From Cherax quadricarinatus (Eukaryota; Arthropoda; Malacostraca; Decapoda; Parastacidae), in NCBI RefSeq assembly GCF_038502225.1, contig NW_027195541.1:82501-146500 (forward strand): a stretch of DNA of 64,000 bases, given 5' to 3'. Of the stretch, positions 46,010 through 57,482 are shown piece by piece. A program made the translations under genes and the position numbers. Numbering within the stretch: the first letter of the stretch is position 1; each line of letters starts with the position of its first letter. The notes below the pieces were generated by a model. It was not told the DNA's origin. It saw only the letters and a program-made list of their open reading frames with translations, and did no database searches.

Positions 46010-48800
46010 ACTAAAGGTATGGTACTCAAACGCTGATGGAATAACAAATTAGTGGGAGGAGTGGCACAAAAGAATCAAAGAGGCATCACAGGACAACATA
46101 GCTCGCACAGAAACCAAGCTTACATGTATGATAACAGATGCCATCTTTCCAACGGGATACTAGATCCTGTGGAAAGACAGAGGGAACAGGGGAATGGAGG
46201 AGTGGCACTGCTGATCAAAAACCGATAGAATTTTGATGAGCTGGAGAGAGAAGACAGCAGAGAAGCAAGTGATTACATAGTGGAAACACTTCAGTCTGGA
46301 GGTCGCAAAGTGGTAATTGCAGCGATGTATAACCCACCACAGTACAGCTGGGGGCCAATACAAGAGTATGATGAGAGCAATGGTGTGCAGGGCAAAGCTC
46401 CTGATCATGGGTGACTTTAACCACAAGAAAATCGATTGGGAGAACTTGGACCCACATGGGGGCCAAGATACATAGAGAGCTAAGATGATGGAGGTGGTAC
46501 TGGAAAACTTCATGAACCAACACGTAAGGGACACTGCAAGAGAGAGAGAAGAGGATGAACCAGCAAGACTGGACCTTGAGTAGAGCAGATATTGAGGACA
46601 TCACATATGAAAGACCCCTTGGGGCCAGCGATTATGTAGTTTTAAGCTTTGAATACACAGTAGAGCTACAAGTGGAGGGGAAAGAGGGAAGGCCAGTGCG
46701 AATGAAGCCAAACTACAAGAAAGGGGACTGCAAGGGAATGAGGAACTTCCTGAACGGGGTTCAGTACGACAGAGAACTGGCAGGGAAGCCAGTTAATGAG
46801 ATGATTGAATATGTAACAACAATATGCAAGGAAACTGAGGAGAGGTTTGTACCCAAGGGTAACAGGAATAATGAAAAAGCCAGGATGAGCCCATGGTTCA
46901 CCCAAAGGTGCAGGGAGGCAAAAACCAAGTGTGCTAGGGAATGGAAGAAATATAGAAGGCAAAGGACCCAGGAGAATAAGGAGAGCAGTTGTAGAGCCAG
47001 AAACGAATATGCACAGATAAGAAGGGAGGCCCAACGACAATATGAAAAACGACATAGCAACGAAAGCCAAATCTGACCCGAAACTGTTATACAGCCACAT
47101 CAGGAGGAAAACAACAGTCAAGGACCAGGTAATCAGGCTAAGAAAGGAAGGAGGAGAGACAACAAGAAATGACCGTGAAGTACATGAGGTTCTCAACAAG
47201 AGATTCAAAGGAGTGTTCACAGAGGAGACAGAAGGGGCTTCAGAAAGACGGAGAGGTGGGGTACACCACCAAGTGCTGTACACAGTACACACAACCGAGG
47301 AAGAAGTGAAAAGGGTTCTGAGCGAGCTAGATACTTCAAAGGCAATGGGGCCAGATAACATCTCTCTATGGGTCCTGAGAGAGGGAGCATAGGTGCTATG
47401 TGTACCCCTAACAACAATATTCAATACATCTATCGAAACAGGGAGATTGTCTGAGGCATGGGAGGCAGCAAATGTAGTCCCAGTCTTTAAAAAAGAAGAC
47501 AGTCATGGAGCACTAAACTACAGACCAGTTTCACTGACATGTATAGTATGCAAAGTCATGGAGAAGATTATCAGGAGAAGAGTGGTGGAACACCTAGAAA
47601 GGTATAATCTTATCAACAGCAGCCAACATGTTTTCAGGGATGGGAAATCCTGTGTCACAAACATACTAGAGTTCTATGGCAGTGTGACAGCAGTAAGACA
47701 AGAGAGATAGGAGTGGGTGGACTGCATTTTCTTGGGCTGCAAGAAGGCGTTTGACACAGTTCCAGACAAGAGTTTAATGCAAAAACTGGAGGACCAGGCA
47801 TGGATAACAGGGAAGGCACTACAATGGAAAGGGAATACTCGTCAGGAAGACAGCAGCGAGTCATGGTACATAGTGAGGTATCAGAGTGGGTGCCTGTGAC
47901 CAGCGGGGTCCCACAGGGGTCAGTCCTAGGACCAGTGCTGTTTCTGGTATTTGTGAACGACATGACAGAAGGAATAGACTCAAAAGTGTCCCTGTTTGCA
48001 GATGACATGAAGTTGATTAGAAGAATTCATTCGATCAGGCAGAAGTACAAAGGGATCTCGACAGGGCGCAGACCTGGCCCAGCAATTGGCTCCTAGAGAT
48101 CAACCCCACCAAGTGCAAAGTCATGAAGATTGGGGAAGGGCAAAGAGGACCACAGATGGAGTACAGTCTAGTAGGCCAGAGACTACAAACTTCACTCAAT
48201 GAAAAAGATATTGGGGTGAGTATAACACCAGGCACATCTCCTGAAGCGCACATCAACCAAATAACTGCTGCAGTATATGGGCGCCTAGCAAACCTCAGAA
48301 CAGCATTCCGACATCTTAAAAAGGAATCGTTCAGGGCCTTGTACACCGTGTACGTTAGGCCCATATTGGAGTATGCAGCAGCAGTTTGGGACCCACACCT
48401 AGCCAAGCACATAAAGAAACTAGAGAAAGAGCAAAGGTTTGCAACAAGACTAGTTTCAGAGCTAAGGGGTATGTCCTACAAGGAGAGGTTATGGGAAATC
48501 GACCTGACAACACTGGAGGACTGGAGAGATAGGGAGCACATGATAACGACATGCAAAATACCGAGAGGAATTGACAAGGTGGACAAAGACAGGATGTTCC
48601 AGAGATGGGACACAGTAACAAGGGGACACAGTTGGAAGTTGAAGACAAAGATGAATCACAGGGATGTTAGGAAGTATTTCTTCAGCCACAGAGTAGTTAG
48701 GAAGTGGAATAGTTTGGGAATCGATGTAGTGGAGGCAGGATCCATACATAGCTTTAAGCAGAGGTACGATAAAGCTCACGGTTCAGGGAGAGTGACCTAG
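46010..48800 (+). pseudogene. LINE A ORF2 (endonuclease-RT), copy 1
   Basis: Endonuclease: KVWYSNADGITN at the start, TKLTGM with the catalytic region in a broken frame, ALLIKN, MYNPPQ and GDFNHKKIDWENL (about 46408-46452), then ASDYVVLSF near 46628 in place of SDH. Linker 46555-47392 (WFTQRCREAKTKCAREWKKY). RT: AMGPDNISLWVL, NYRPVSLTCIVCKVMEK, LGCKKAFDTVPDK, SGVPQGSVLGPVLF, SLFADDMKLI (about 47990). The C-terminal domain (48123-48800) includes YVRPILEYAAAVW and HRVVRKWNSLG. Breaks at about 46030, 46200, 47392, 47710, 47890, 48090. CR1/Jockey superfamily. Confidence 0.85.
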
Positions 48801-48882
48801 TAGCGACCAGTGAAGAGGCGTGGCCAGGAGCTTGAACTCGACCCCAGCAACCTCAACTAGGTGAGTACTACTAGGTGAGTAC

Positions 48883-49479
48883 ACACACACACATACAGTG
48901 GGAGGGATCAGTGCCAGGAGTGAGGCTGGGCCAAGTATTGGATGTAGGCGGTGATGCCACAAACCAGAATCTCCAAATTCAAAGGGAACGAATGTGATAA
49001 GCCAGTGAGATAAGAGAAAAATAAGGATAGAAGAAGTAGTATATAACAAAGCAATCAGGTGAGGGGAATACTGATAGAGCAAATAAATGAATAATGAAAC
49101 AAAGTGAGGGGAAAGGAAGTGAGTGAAGGGAATATATCGATACATACACCACTTATCATTTATGAAGGAAGTTAATTTGCAGTAGGATAGTTTTGGTTCA
49201 CACACACTATTGAGTGCCCACGTGTATGTGCTTAAAATTGCCCTATCAGCTGTCATACAGCTGACAGGATAATTTTAAGCACACACACACAAAAAAAAAA
49301 TAGAAAAAAAGGGTCAGAGAGATGTACACTCACATAGGTGATAATAGGTGTAGAAGAGGGACATAAAGGTTTTTGAAATTGACAGTAACTTAAATAACAG
49401 TGTAAATATAAGAGAGACACAGACATACACATGAACACACAACCTGAAAACCGTTAGCAGTAAATAAAGAAACAAGAAC
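48883..49479. other. CA-rich spacer with a small foldback
   Basis: (CA)n follows the LINE tail. At about 49229-49282 GTGCTTAAAATT pairs with AATTTTAAGCAC across AGCTGTCATACAGCT, an imperfect 57-bp hairpin. No gene seen. Confidence 0.6.
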
Positions 49480-49946
49480 CACCACCCTCTCCCCCCTTAT
49501 TCCCTCCTCTTTCCCCATCTTGGGACTCCAATCACCACTGTACCCCCCCTCCCACTCTCCCTCTCCCTCTCCCTACCTCCCTTCCCACACTCTACCTCCC
49601 TACCTCAATCTTACATTCACTCTCTCACATATCCTCTCTTGCCCACTCTCTTCCTCTACATCTTCCTTCCATCCTCCTTCCCCTCCCTTTTTTTTCCTCC
49701 GAGCTCTCCCCCTTGCCCTTCCCTCACTTATTATCCCCCTCTCTCCCAGTACCCCAATACCCCTATCCTTCCCCATCTCTCTCCCCCTCAACCATAGTCT
49801 CCCCCTCTCTTCATCTCTCCCCCTTTGCCTTCGCCTCCCCTTCCCCCTCTTTTCCTATACCCCCTTATCTTTCCCACCGCCATCTTTCTCCCAATCTGCC
49901 ACTGTGTCTTCCTCCATCCCATTCTCTTGTTCTCTCCATCTCTCAG
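49480..49946. repeat. Polypyrimidine (C/T-rich) tract
   Basis: About 460 bp of CCCTCTCCC-type low complexity ending at the truncated 5' end of LINE A copy 2. ORFs over it (Ser/Pro/Leu-rich) are artefacts. Confidence 0.93.
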
Positions 49947-49989
49947 GGAAAGGCAATGAGAAGAAGAGAAGGGGAAGGCAGCATTTATT

Positions 49990-50540
49990 TATGGGCTTCA
50001 GGAGAGCGAGAGAAGGACACACAATGAATGACAGTGAGAAGAAAAACAAGAGATTGAAAACATCATCAAAGCAATAGGCGAGGAGGACATGTCTGAGATA
50101 GTTAATTTTCAGTGAATTGGGGGGTACTTGAAGGAGAGACATCAGCCAGTCAAGCTGATTTTCAAGACAGAAACATGCAAAACAGAATTCTGCAAGAGAA
50201 GGAAGGAACTGACAACATACAAGAGGGTGTTCCTGGACCGAGACAGAATATTAACAGAATGATAGAAGCTGTTGGAGAGGACACAGAGGAGGAAGGGGCT
50301 AGGAGGAGAGATAAGGATAGAATCAGCAAAGGATAACCAGAGTAGTAAGGAGCAGCAAGCACAAGCACACACAAAACTGCCCCCAGAACCCCTCAACCAA
50401 AGAGGCTATCCCAACACAAACCACAGTCCACATATACATCCTCCACCCCAAACTACACTGTAAAATCCCACAGTGCATTGCCAGGTCCTCCACCCTCTCA
50501 GACCCTCCAGAACACAGTGCTGGAGAAGAAACTGAAGGTA
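49990..50540 (+). pseudogene. LINE A ORF1 C-terminal part, copy 2
   Basis: Matches copy 1 from the GLQERE segment onward: FKTETCKTEFCKRR-like block, KRVFLDRDR and the basic tail, but broken by several stops. It is only recognisable by alignment to copies 1 and 3. Confidence 0.55.
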
Positions 50541-51998
50541 TGATACACCAATGTGGAGGGAATAATGAATAAGTGGGAGGAGTGGCACGGAAGAGAAAAG
50601 AGGCAACACAGGACATCATAGCTCTCACAGAAACCAAATTCACAGGAATGATAACAGATGCCATCTTTTCAATGGGATATCAAATCCTGAGGAAAGAGAG
50701 AAGGAAAAGAGTGGGTAGAGGAGTAGCACTGCTCATCAAAAAAAAATGGGATTTTGTTGAGCTGGAGAGGGGATACAGAGGAGAAGCAAGAGATTACATA
50801 ATAGGAACACTTCAGTCTATATGTCCCAAGGTGGTAATTGCAGTAATGTATAACCCACCACAGAACAACAGGAGGCAAAGGCAAGAGTATGATGAGAGCA
50901 ATAGAGGGATGGTGGACACACTGGCACTGATTATGGGTGACTTCAACCACCAGGAAATGGACTGGGAGAACCTGGAGCCACACGAGGCCCAGAAACGATG
51001 ATGCAGGTGGTGCTGGGAAACTTCATGTACCAGCACATAAGGGACACTACCAGAGAGAGAGGAGAGGATGAACCAGCGAGACTGGACCCAGTATTCATCT
51101 TGAGTAGTGCATATATTGAGAACATCACATATGAAACACCCCTTGGGGCCAGTGACCATGAGGTCCTGAGCTTTGAATACATAGTAAAGGTACAAGTGGA
51201 GAGAGATGCAGGAAGAGCCGGAAGAATGAAGCCAAACTACAAGTGAGGGGACTATGCAGGCATGAAAAATTTTCTTCACAGGGTTCAATGGGGCAGAGAA
51301 CTGGCAGGGAAGTCAGTAAACAAGATGTTGGAATATGTGACAACAATATGCAAGGAAGATGAGGAGAGGTTTTTGCCCAAGGGTAACAGAAATGATGAGA
51401 AAGCCATGATGATCCCTTTCTTCACCCAGAGGTGTAGGGAGGCCAAAACCATGTGTACTAGAGAATGGAAGAAATATAGAATGCAAAAGACCCAGAAGAA
51501 TAAGGAGAGAATTCGGAGAGCCAGAAATGAATATGCACAGGTAAGAAGGGAGGCCCAACGGCAATATGAAAATGACATAGCTGTAAAAGCCAAATCTAAC
51601 CCGAAGCTGTTGTGCAGCCACATCTGGAAGAAAACAACAAAGACCAGGTAATCAGGCTGAGAAAAGGAGGAGGGGAATCACAAAAAACAACCACGAATTT
51701 TGTGCGGAGCTCAACATGAGATTCAAAGAAGTGTTCACAGTGGAGTCAGAAAGGGATCAAGAAAAAGAGAGAGATGTGGTTCACCATCAAGTGTTGGACA
51801 CAATACATGCTACCGAAGAAGTGAAGATGCTGCTAAGGGAGCAAGATACCTTCATGTTGTTGGGGGTCAGATAACTTTTTGCCATGGGTCCTGAGAGAGG
51901 GAGCAGATGCTCTATGTGTACCACTAACAACAATCTTCAACACATCTGTTGAAACAGGGTTACTGCCTGAGGTATGGAAGACAGCAAATGTAGTTCCA

Positions 51999-52170
51999 CA
52001 AGTGCAACTAATGTGACATTTATTGTGGCAACGTTTCGCTCTCCAGGAGCTTTATCAAGCCATTACGATAAAGCTCCTGGAGAGCGAAACGTTGCCACAA
52101 TAAATGTCACATTAGTTGCACTTGTGTCCTTTTACTTTACATATTGTCGGTAATTCTACCAACTTTATTA
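51999..52170 (+). mobile_element. Hairpin element, family 1, younger copy
   Basis: 172 bp inserted in LINE A and flanked by CAAATGTAGTTCCA and CAAATGTAGTACCA (51985-51998, 52171-52184), a 14-bp duplication with one change. The palindrome 51999-52124 has near-perfect arms from CAAGTGCAACTAATG inward, containing GGAGAGCGAAACGTTGCC. The unique tail (52125-52170) contains ATTGTCGGTAATTCTACC. Confidence 0.9.
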
Positions 52171-52284
52171 CAAATGTAGTACCAGTTTTTAAAAAAAGGA
52201 GACAGACATGAAGAATTAAACTACAGAAGCTCATCAGGAGAAGAGTGGTGGAACACCTAGAAAGGAACAAGCTCATCAACGAAA

Positions 52285-52482
52285 CACAAATAACCCGCAC
52301 ATAAAAGACAGAAGCTTACGACGACGTTTCGGTCCGACTTGGACCATTGACAAAGTCACACTGTGTGACTTTGTCAATGGTCCAAGTCGGACCGAAACGT
52401 CGTCGTAAGCTTCTGTCTTTTATGTGCGGGTTATTTGTGTATCGTTCCAGTCACGGTATTGTGCCTTTTTGTTATTTAGTTA
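52285..52482 (+). mobile_element. Hairpin element, family 2
   Basis: 198 bp inserted in LINE A and flanked by perfect 13-bp duplications CTCATCAACGAAA (52272-52284, 52483-52495). An almost perfect palindrome spans 52285-52439 (arms of about 77 bp) with CGGACCGAAACGTCGTCG in each arm. The tail (52440-52482) contains CAGTCACGGTATTGTGCC followed by a T-rich end. Confidence 0.92.
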
Positions 52483-53732
52483 CTCATCAACGAAAGTTAG
52501 CATGGGTTAAGGGGCGGGAAATCCTGAGTCATAAACCTACCGGAGATCTATTAAATGGTGACAGCAGTAAGACAAGAAAAGAGGGGTGGATAGATTGCAT
52601 TTTATTGGACTGTAAGAAGGCGTTCGACACAGTTCCACACAAGAAATTAGTGCAGAAACTGGAGGACCAGGCAGGGATAACAGTGAAGGCACTACAATGG
52701 ATCAAGGAATACCTGTCAGGAAGACAACAGCGAGTCATGGTACGTGGCAAGGTATTAGAGTGGGCACTGGTAACTAGCGGGGTGCCACAGGGATCAGTCC
52801 CAGGACCGGTGCTGTTTCGGGTATTTGTGAATGACATGACAAGGAATAGACTCCAAAGTGTCCCTGTTTGCAGATGATGTGAAGTTGATGAGAAGAATTC
52901 AATCGGACGATGACCAGACAGAACTACAAAGGGATCTGGACAGACTGCAGGCCATGTCCAGAAACTGACTCCTGGAGTTCAACCCCACCAAATACAAAGT
53001 CATGAAGATTGACGAAGGGCAAGGAAGACCACAGATGGAGTACAATCTAGGGGGCAAGAGCGCATAAACCACACTCAAGAAAAAGGTTCTTCCTGTGAGT
53101 TTAACACCAGGAACGTCTCTTGAGGCACAAATCAATTAAATAACTGCTGCAGCATATGGGCACCTGGCAAGAACAGCATTCCGACATCTAAATGAGGAGT
53201 CATTCAGGACCTTGTACACTGTGTATGTTAGGCCCATTTTGGAATATGTAGTGTCAGTTTGGAACTCGCATGTAAGGAAACTAGAGAAAGTGCAGAGGTT
53301 TGCAACAAGACTAGTCCCAGAGTTAAAGGGTATGTCCTACGAGGAGAGGTTAAGGTAAATCGACCTGATGACACTGGAAGACAGGAGAGTTAGGGAAGAT
53401 ATGGTAATGACATATAAAGCACTGATAGGAATTGACAAGGTGGACAGAGACAGAATGTTCTGGAGATGGGACACATCAATAAGGGGACACAGTTGGAAGT
53501 TGAAGACACAGATGAATCGCAGGGATGTTAGGAAGTATTTCTTCAGTAACAGAGCAGTCAGGAAGTGGAATAGTTTGGAAAGCGATGTAATGGAGGCAGG
53601 ATTCATTCATAGCTTTAAGCAGAGGTATGATAATGCTCACGGAGCAGGAAGAGTGACTGGGTAGTGGCCAGTAGAAGAGGCTGGGCTAGGAGCTGTAAAT
53701 CGACCCCCGCAACCACAACTAGGTGAGTACAC

Positions 53733-53915
53733 TGCATACACACATGCACATACACACTCATACAAATGCACACACATAAACAGACATACTCCCACAAAAA
53801 TGCAGAAAAACACACTTGCACAAAGGCACACTCCACTAACCACTAATACACATATATATAGATACACAGAGACACCCTACTCCCGCTCACACACAAAACT
53901 ACAACACCAACCTCC
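53733..53915. repeat. (CA)n-rich tract between LINE A copies
   Basis: Interrupted ACACATAC/ACACTCATAC repeats join the 3' tail of LINE A copy 2 to the 5' end of copy 3. Confidence 0.85.
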
Positions 53916-55078
53916 CAAAAAAATGGTGGCTCAGAAGGGAAGTCAAAGACTCAGAGAATCAGAGGAAAATGGTTCTGGTATGGAAGAATGGATAGAACAG
54001 CAATTTAAAAGGTTGGAGCAAGAGTGGGAGAGCAAACTAGGCTAGGCTTGCTGCGCACATGGAGAAAAGGATGGAGGAAGACCTCTCTGCAAAATTGGAA
54101 AAGAGGGTGGAGGAGGAGATAAAGAAATAGGAGTCAATAGCTGAAGCCACAGAAGCCAGGATAAGGGTCCTAGAATACGAGGTAAATAGGCTGAAGCTAG
54201 TTACATGGCTAGTGCCCAGAGGAGACATAGCATCAGGAGCTAATACACCCCTACTGAACGAGGAGTCAAACGAGAAGAAAGGAGACAAAACTTATGCTAA
54301 GGCCGTATCAGCACACCAAGTAGAGCCGAGGAATGAAAGGGGAGAGCAGTTGGGAGCAGGGATAGTAGTATGGGAGGGGGAAGAGGGTGGAGAGGTGGGC
54401 AGGTCAGAGGCAAAGGCACAATCGTGCCACCATGAGCTACAGGAAAAAGTAAGGGAGACAATGACCATGTACAAACGGGACCTGGAGACACAGAGGAAAA
54501 GGCAGTAGGATGGGAGGGGGAAGCCAGTGTTTATTCATGGGCTTCACTAATGCGAGGGGATGACACAATGAAAGACAGCAAAAACAAGAGATTGAAAATA
54601 TTATCAAATCAATAGGAGGACATGAGCGAAATAGTAAATTTTCAGAGAATAAGGGGTACTTGAAGGGAAGACATCAACCGGTCAAGCTGATTTTCGAGGC
54701 AGAAACAGTGCAGAACAGGATCCTGCAAGTGAAACTTTGGTTGAAGGAATCGTCATCATACAAGAAGGTTTTCCTAGACCGAGACAGAACAAAAACAGAA
54801 CGACAGCAGCTGGGAAAGAGGTAACACAGAGGCGAAAGAGGCTAGGAAGAGAGACAAGGACAGAATTAGGAGATAACAAGAGTAGGGCAGAGAAACAAGC
54901 ACAAGCACACACAGAACCACGCTGAGAATCCCGCAACCAAACACGCTATCCCAACACAAACCACAATCCACACTTACATCCCCCACCCCACATTACGCTG
55001 TAGAATTCCACAGCACACTGCCAGGTCCCCCACCCTCACAGACTCCCAGAACACAGTGTTGGAAAGGAAACTAAAAAT
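53916..55078 (+). mobile_element. LINE A, copy 3: 5' part only (ORF1)
   Basis: Starts with the AAAAAAATGGTGG leader as in copy 1 and covers the whole of ORF1, ending at GGAAAGGAAACTAAA where ORF2 begins. ORF1 pieces: 53922-54045 (SGMEEWIEQQFKRLEQEW, coiled coil), 54212-54508 (KKGDKTYAKAVSAH) and, broken, the RRM-like block with basic tail (54640-54935). The 3' part is missing. This is unusual, as LINE copies are normally truncated at the 5' end. A later deletion is the simplest reason. Confidence 0.78.
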
Positions 55079-55694
55079 TCCCAATATATACGCAGTCATA
55101 CATAAATATACAACAGCAGAATATGTATTCAGGAAATATGATATGTATATTAAGAGTCCTTGCCTGACAACAATGTACTCAGTCCTTGACAGTTTAGCTC
55201 TTACTGAATAATAATAAAAATTAAAATAATTACCTCTTATACCCTTGATGTTACATGATTTTTACACGTTTAAAGCATATCGATGAACTTGTTAATGTTT
55301 TAATTCCTTTTCACAAGTACAGTCAGGTCCTTCAGGTCCTTCTATTATGTATAATGACTATTTTCAAGAAAATTCAACTCTCTTCTGTTTATCAATTTAC
55401 TGGCGTCTGAACCATTTATCTACATTCTCTCTCTTTTATAAACATTCTTACATGATCAATATATAAATGCCTCTTCCAACATTAAATCGACTGTAAATGA
55501 GCTTCATTATTATTAATTATAATTATTTTTCCATTAATGATAGTAAAGAGCAATATTCTAAATAATTCCCAGACAGCCATCCTCTGTTGACTGTGCAATG
55601 ACGATGTTCCTGTGTGTGATGTTATTATCACACACAAGAACCTTACATCATGGGTGTCTCAGATGTTGTGAAGGTATAACCTTTCAGACCACAA
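55079..55694. other. AT-rich DNA, no repeat recognised
   Basis: The longest stretch in the right half without a recognised mobile element. No gene seen before the exon candidate. Confidence 0.5.
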
Positions 55695-55899
55695 GTGAAG
55701 TCTTCCATGGCAACTTTCACCATGAGTTCGATCACTGGGAAGAGTGAGAAGTTTGTGACTGTGTTGGTGGTGCTGAGTGTGGGTTTAGGTCTTCTCGGTC
55801 GTGTGCGTGGACCAAGATCATCTTGCAGTGTCTTATTAACTGTTGGATCTCTCATCATCAATGTCTTTTTAGGCACCACCTTCCTTATTGTATATACTA
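55695..55899 (+). CDS. Candidate exon of a host membrane protein
   Basis: A frame of 68 codons up to a consensus 5' splice site GTAAGT at 55900-55905. It encodes two hydrophobic stretches, KFVTVLVVLSVGLGLLG and VLLTVGSLIINVFLGTTF, joined by a short basic loop (GRVRGPRSS). This resembles a two-pass segment of a small membrane protein. It sits in DNA free of recognised repeats, which supports a host origin. The start is uncertain: MKSSMATFTM may be initiator or intronic, and no acceptor site was settled. Family not recognised. The opposite strand is also open over the same bases, which weakens the case. Confidence 0.25.
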
Positions 55900-56344
55900 G
55901 TAAGTAATACTTTAACTGTACTTGCATTTGTTAGTTATTAGTATTTTTTATAATAATAATAATAATAATTATTATTATTATTATTTTCATTATTCTTAAT
56001 ATTATTAATTATTTACAGTACCGTTCATCTTAGAGTCAAGTAAGGTGGCGCAGAAGCGGAAACATTCTCCACCATTCATTCAGTAGATGTCTTCCCCAAC
56101 TGCACACACACAAGAATTATAATGGTCATTCGTCTTATAACATCACCCTCCCATTTTTGTCATAGCACAAAAACTACTTTTCTTTTTTATTCGCCGGTAT
56201 TACTACTTCCCACTCGCAGCACCTAAGTTCGTCTGACAGGTATTAACAGAATCTGTTAATAAACATAAGCCTTGTTCACGCTCCAGTACAACCAATTGTC
56301 TTCACTCATTCCAATCTAACACCATTAATCATGTTTGCATCATC
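55900..56344. other. AT-rich DNA with an (AAT)/(ATT) microsatellite
   Basis: If the exon is real this is intron. An AAT run changes to ATT at about 55965, giving a small palindrome. No other feature. Confidence 0.5.
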
Positions 56345-56602
56345 CTCAGCTCCATAATACTTACAACCTTCACACCTTCCCTCCACCGATTCCTATTACA
56401 TACCCCTTCCTTCTTTACACCCAAAATTATTGCATTGTCTTTTTCACCCAACTCTGCTGTATTCTTCCTAAATTAGCAAACCATATTGGCAGCCACTAAT
56501 GTACACTCAAAATAATGCTCTTTGTAACCCAATATCGTATTTGTATATCTTTGCACCTTTTTCTATGCATAAAATTTTTAACATATATATCTCTTAAAAA
56601 TT

Positions 56603-56800
56603 AAATCCCCAGTACCTGTATCCTCCTCCTCGCTGCAACATTTGATACACGTACCTAACACCCACTAAAATCCCCAGTACCGCATCCTCCTCCTCGCTGC
56701 AACATTTGATACACGTACCTAACACCCACTAAAATCTCCAGTACCTGCATCCTCCTCCTCGCTGCAACATTTAATACACGTACCTAACACCCATTAAAAT
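56603..56800. repeat. Three tandem 64-65 bp units in the old LINE
   Basis: Units begin AAATCCCCAGTACC (56603, 56668) and AAATCTCCAGTACC (56732) and each contains CTCCTCGCTGCAACATTT. They duplicate a piece of LINE coding sequence. Confidence 0.88.
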
Positions 56801-56971
56801 GGTAGGGATCAATAAGCACTTGTACTTTCCCGATTTTTTGTCTCCATATACATACCTCTGTCTCTCCACAGGTTCTCTACCTGTCTATATACAATCATCT
56901 TGTCTATGTTTTAATTCGTCTTTCAAAGACCAATCTGGCAAACTGTCATTTATTTATTATATGATTAAGGT

Positions 56972-57078
56972 ATAATAAGGCTCATGAAGCAGGGAGTGAG
57001 GTACCTAGTAGCGACCAGTGAAGAGGTGGGTTCAGGAGTTATGACTCGACCCCTGCAACCACAATTAGGTGAGTACAT
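56972..57078 (+). mobile_element. LINE A, copy 5: 3'-end fragment
   Basis: Contains GCTCATGAAGCAGGGAGTGA, the 3' UTR with CCCCTGCAACCACAATTAGG and the tail AGGTGAGTAC (57067-57076). A typical very short 5'-truncated insertion in the old RTE-like sequence. Confidence 0.88.
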
Positions 57079-57482
57079 TCACTTCCTCCATATACTTACA
57101 CTACATATCTTAATTTCGTTGACTCATATACTTTTTTTTTTTTTTGCTACTCTTACGACCATGTTATTTACAATGTTCACTTTTAATTTCATTTTTTTTG
57201 CACACCTTCCTAAACTCCTCCGTTATCATTTATATCTTCTCTTCATTATCTCTCAACTCAACTGTCTCACCAGAGAAGAACAATTATCATAACTTCATCT
57301 TCATATAAGATTCATTATATTGCAATGAAACAAATATCCTCAACACCCAAACATATCCTACGTTTTCACTGTACTTCATAAGCACATTATACACGCTGAC
57401 ATCAAACATCAAAGTCGTACTTTATCTGGAAAATCGATCCTTTTCCTCCCTAGACACACTACATTCTATGTATAACGAGCTT

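Larger units (their letters stand above)
44964..48882 (+). mobile_element. LINE A, copy 1, full length but decayed
   Basis: Starts with A-rich leader and ATGGTGG, then ORF1, then ORF2 (endonuclease-RT), and ends with two AGGTGAGTAC words (48859-48868, 48873-48882) in a CA-rich flank. This is the only copy in the window with both ORF1 and the complete 3' end. Many stops and frameshifts. Confidence 0.88.
50541..53662 (+). pseudogene. LINE A ORF2 (endonuclease-RT), copy 2
   Basis: Endonuclease 50573-51246: IIALTETKFTGM with the catalytic Glu, GVALLIKKKWD, VMYNPPQNNRR, IMGDFNHQEMDWENLEPH, and GASDHEVLSF with an intact SDH. It is better kept than copy 1. Linker 51262-51651. RT: fingers broken (51650-51985, 52185-52271), then LDCKKAFDTVPHKK, SGVPQGSVPGPVLF, and the FADDVKLM box near 52870 in another frame. 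The C-terminus (53160-53662) includes VRPILEYVVSVW and NRAVRKWNSLES. Two hairpin insertions and several frameshifts make it inactive. Confidence 0.82.
49947..53732 (+). mobile_element. LINE A, copy 2, with two hairpin insertions
   Basis: Begins inside ORF1 (GGGCTTCAGGAGAG region), runs through ORF2 and the 3' UTR to AGGTGAGTAC at 53721-53730. The RT region is split by hairpin elements at 51999-52170 and 52285-52482. The host segment between the two insertions (52185-52271) is LINE A sequence. Confidence 0.88.
56345..57482 (-). pseudogene. Old RTE-like LINE relative, 3' part
   Basis: Reverse-strand sequence aligns loosely with RTE copies 1 and 2: CTCCTCGCTGCAACATT matches the codons for NVAARRR, and TTCACTTTTAATTTCATTTTTTTTGCACACC matches in content the segment around CKRRKLKVNTGK (no longer than short words agree). 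Heavily diverged, no open frame. It contains a three-fold 64-65 bp tandem duplication (56603-56800) and a LINE A 3' fragment (56972-57078), and is split on the right by an LTR element. Confidence 0.65.
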
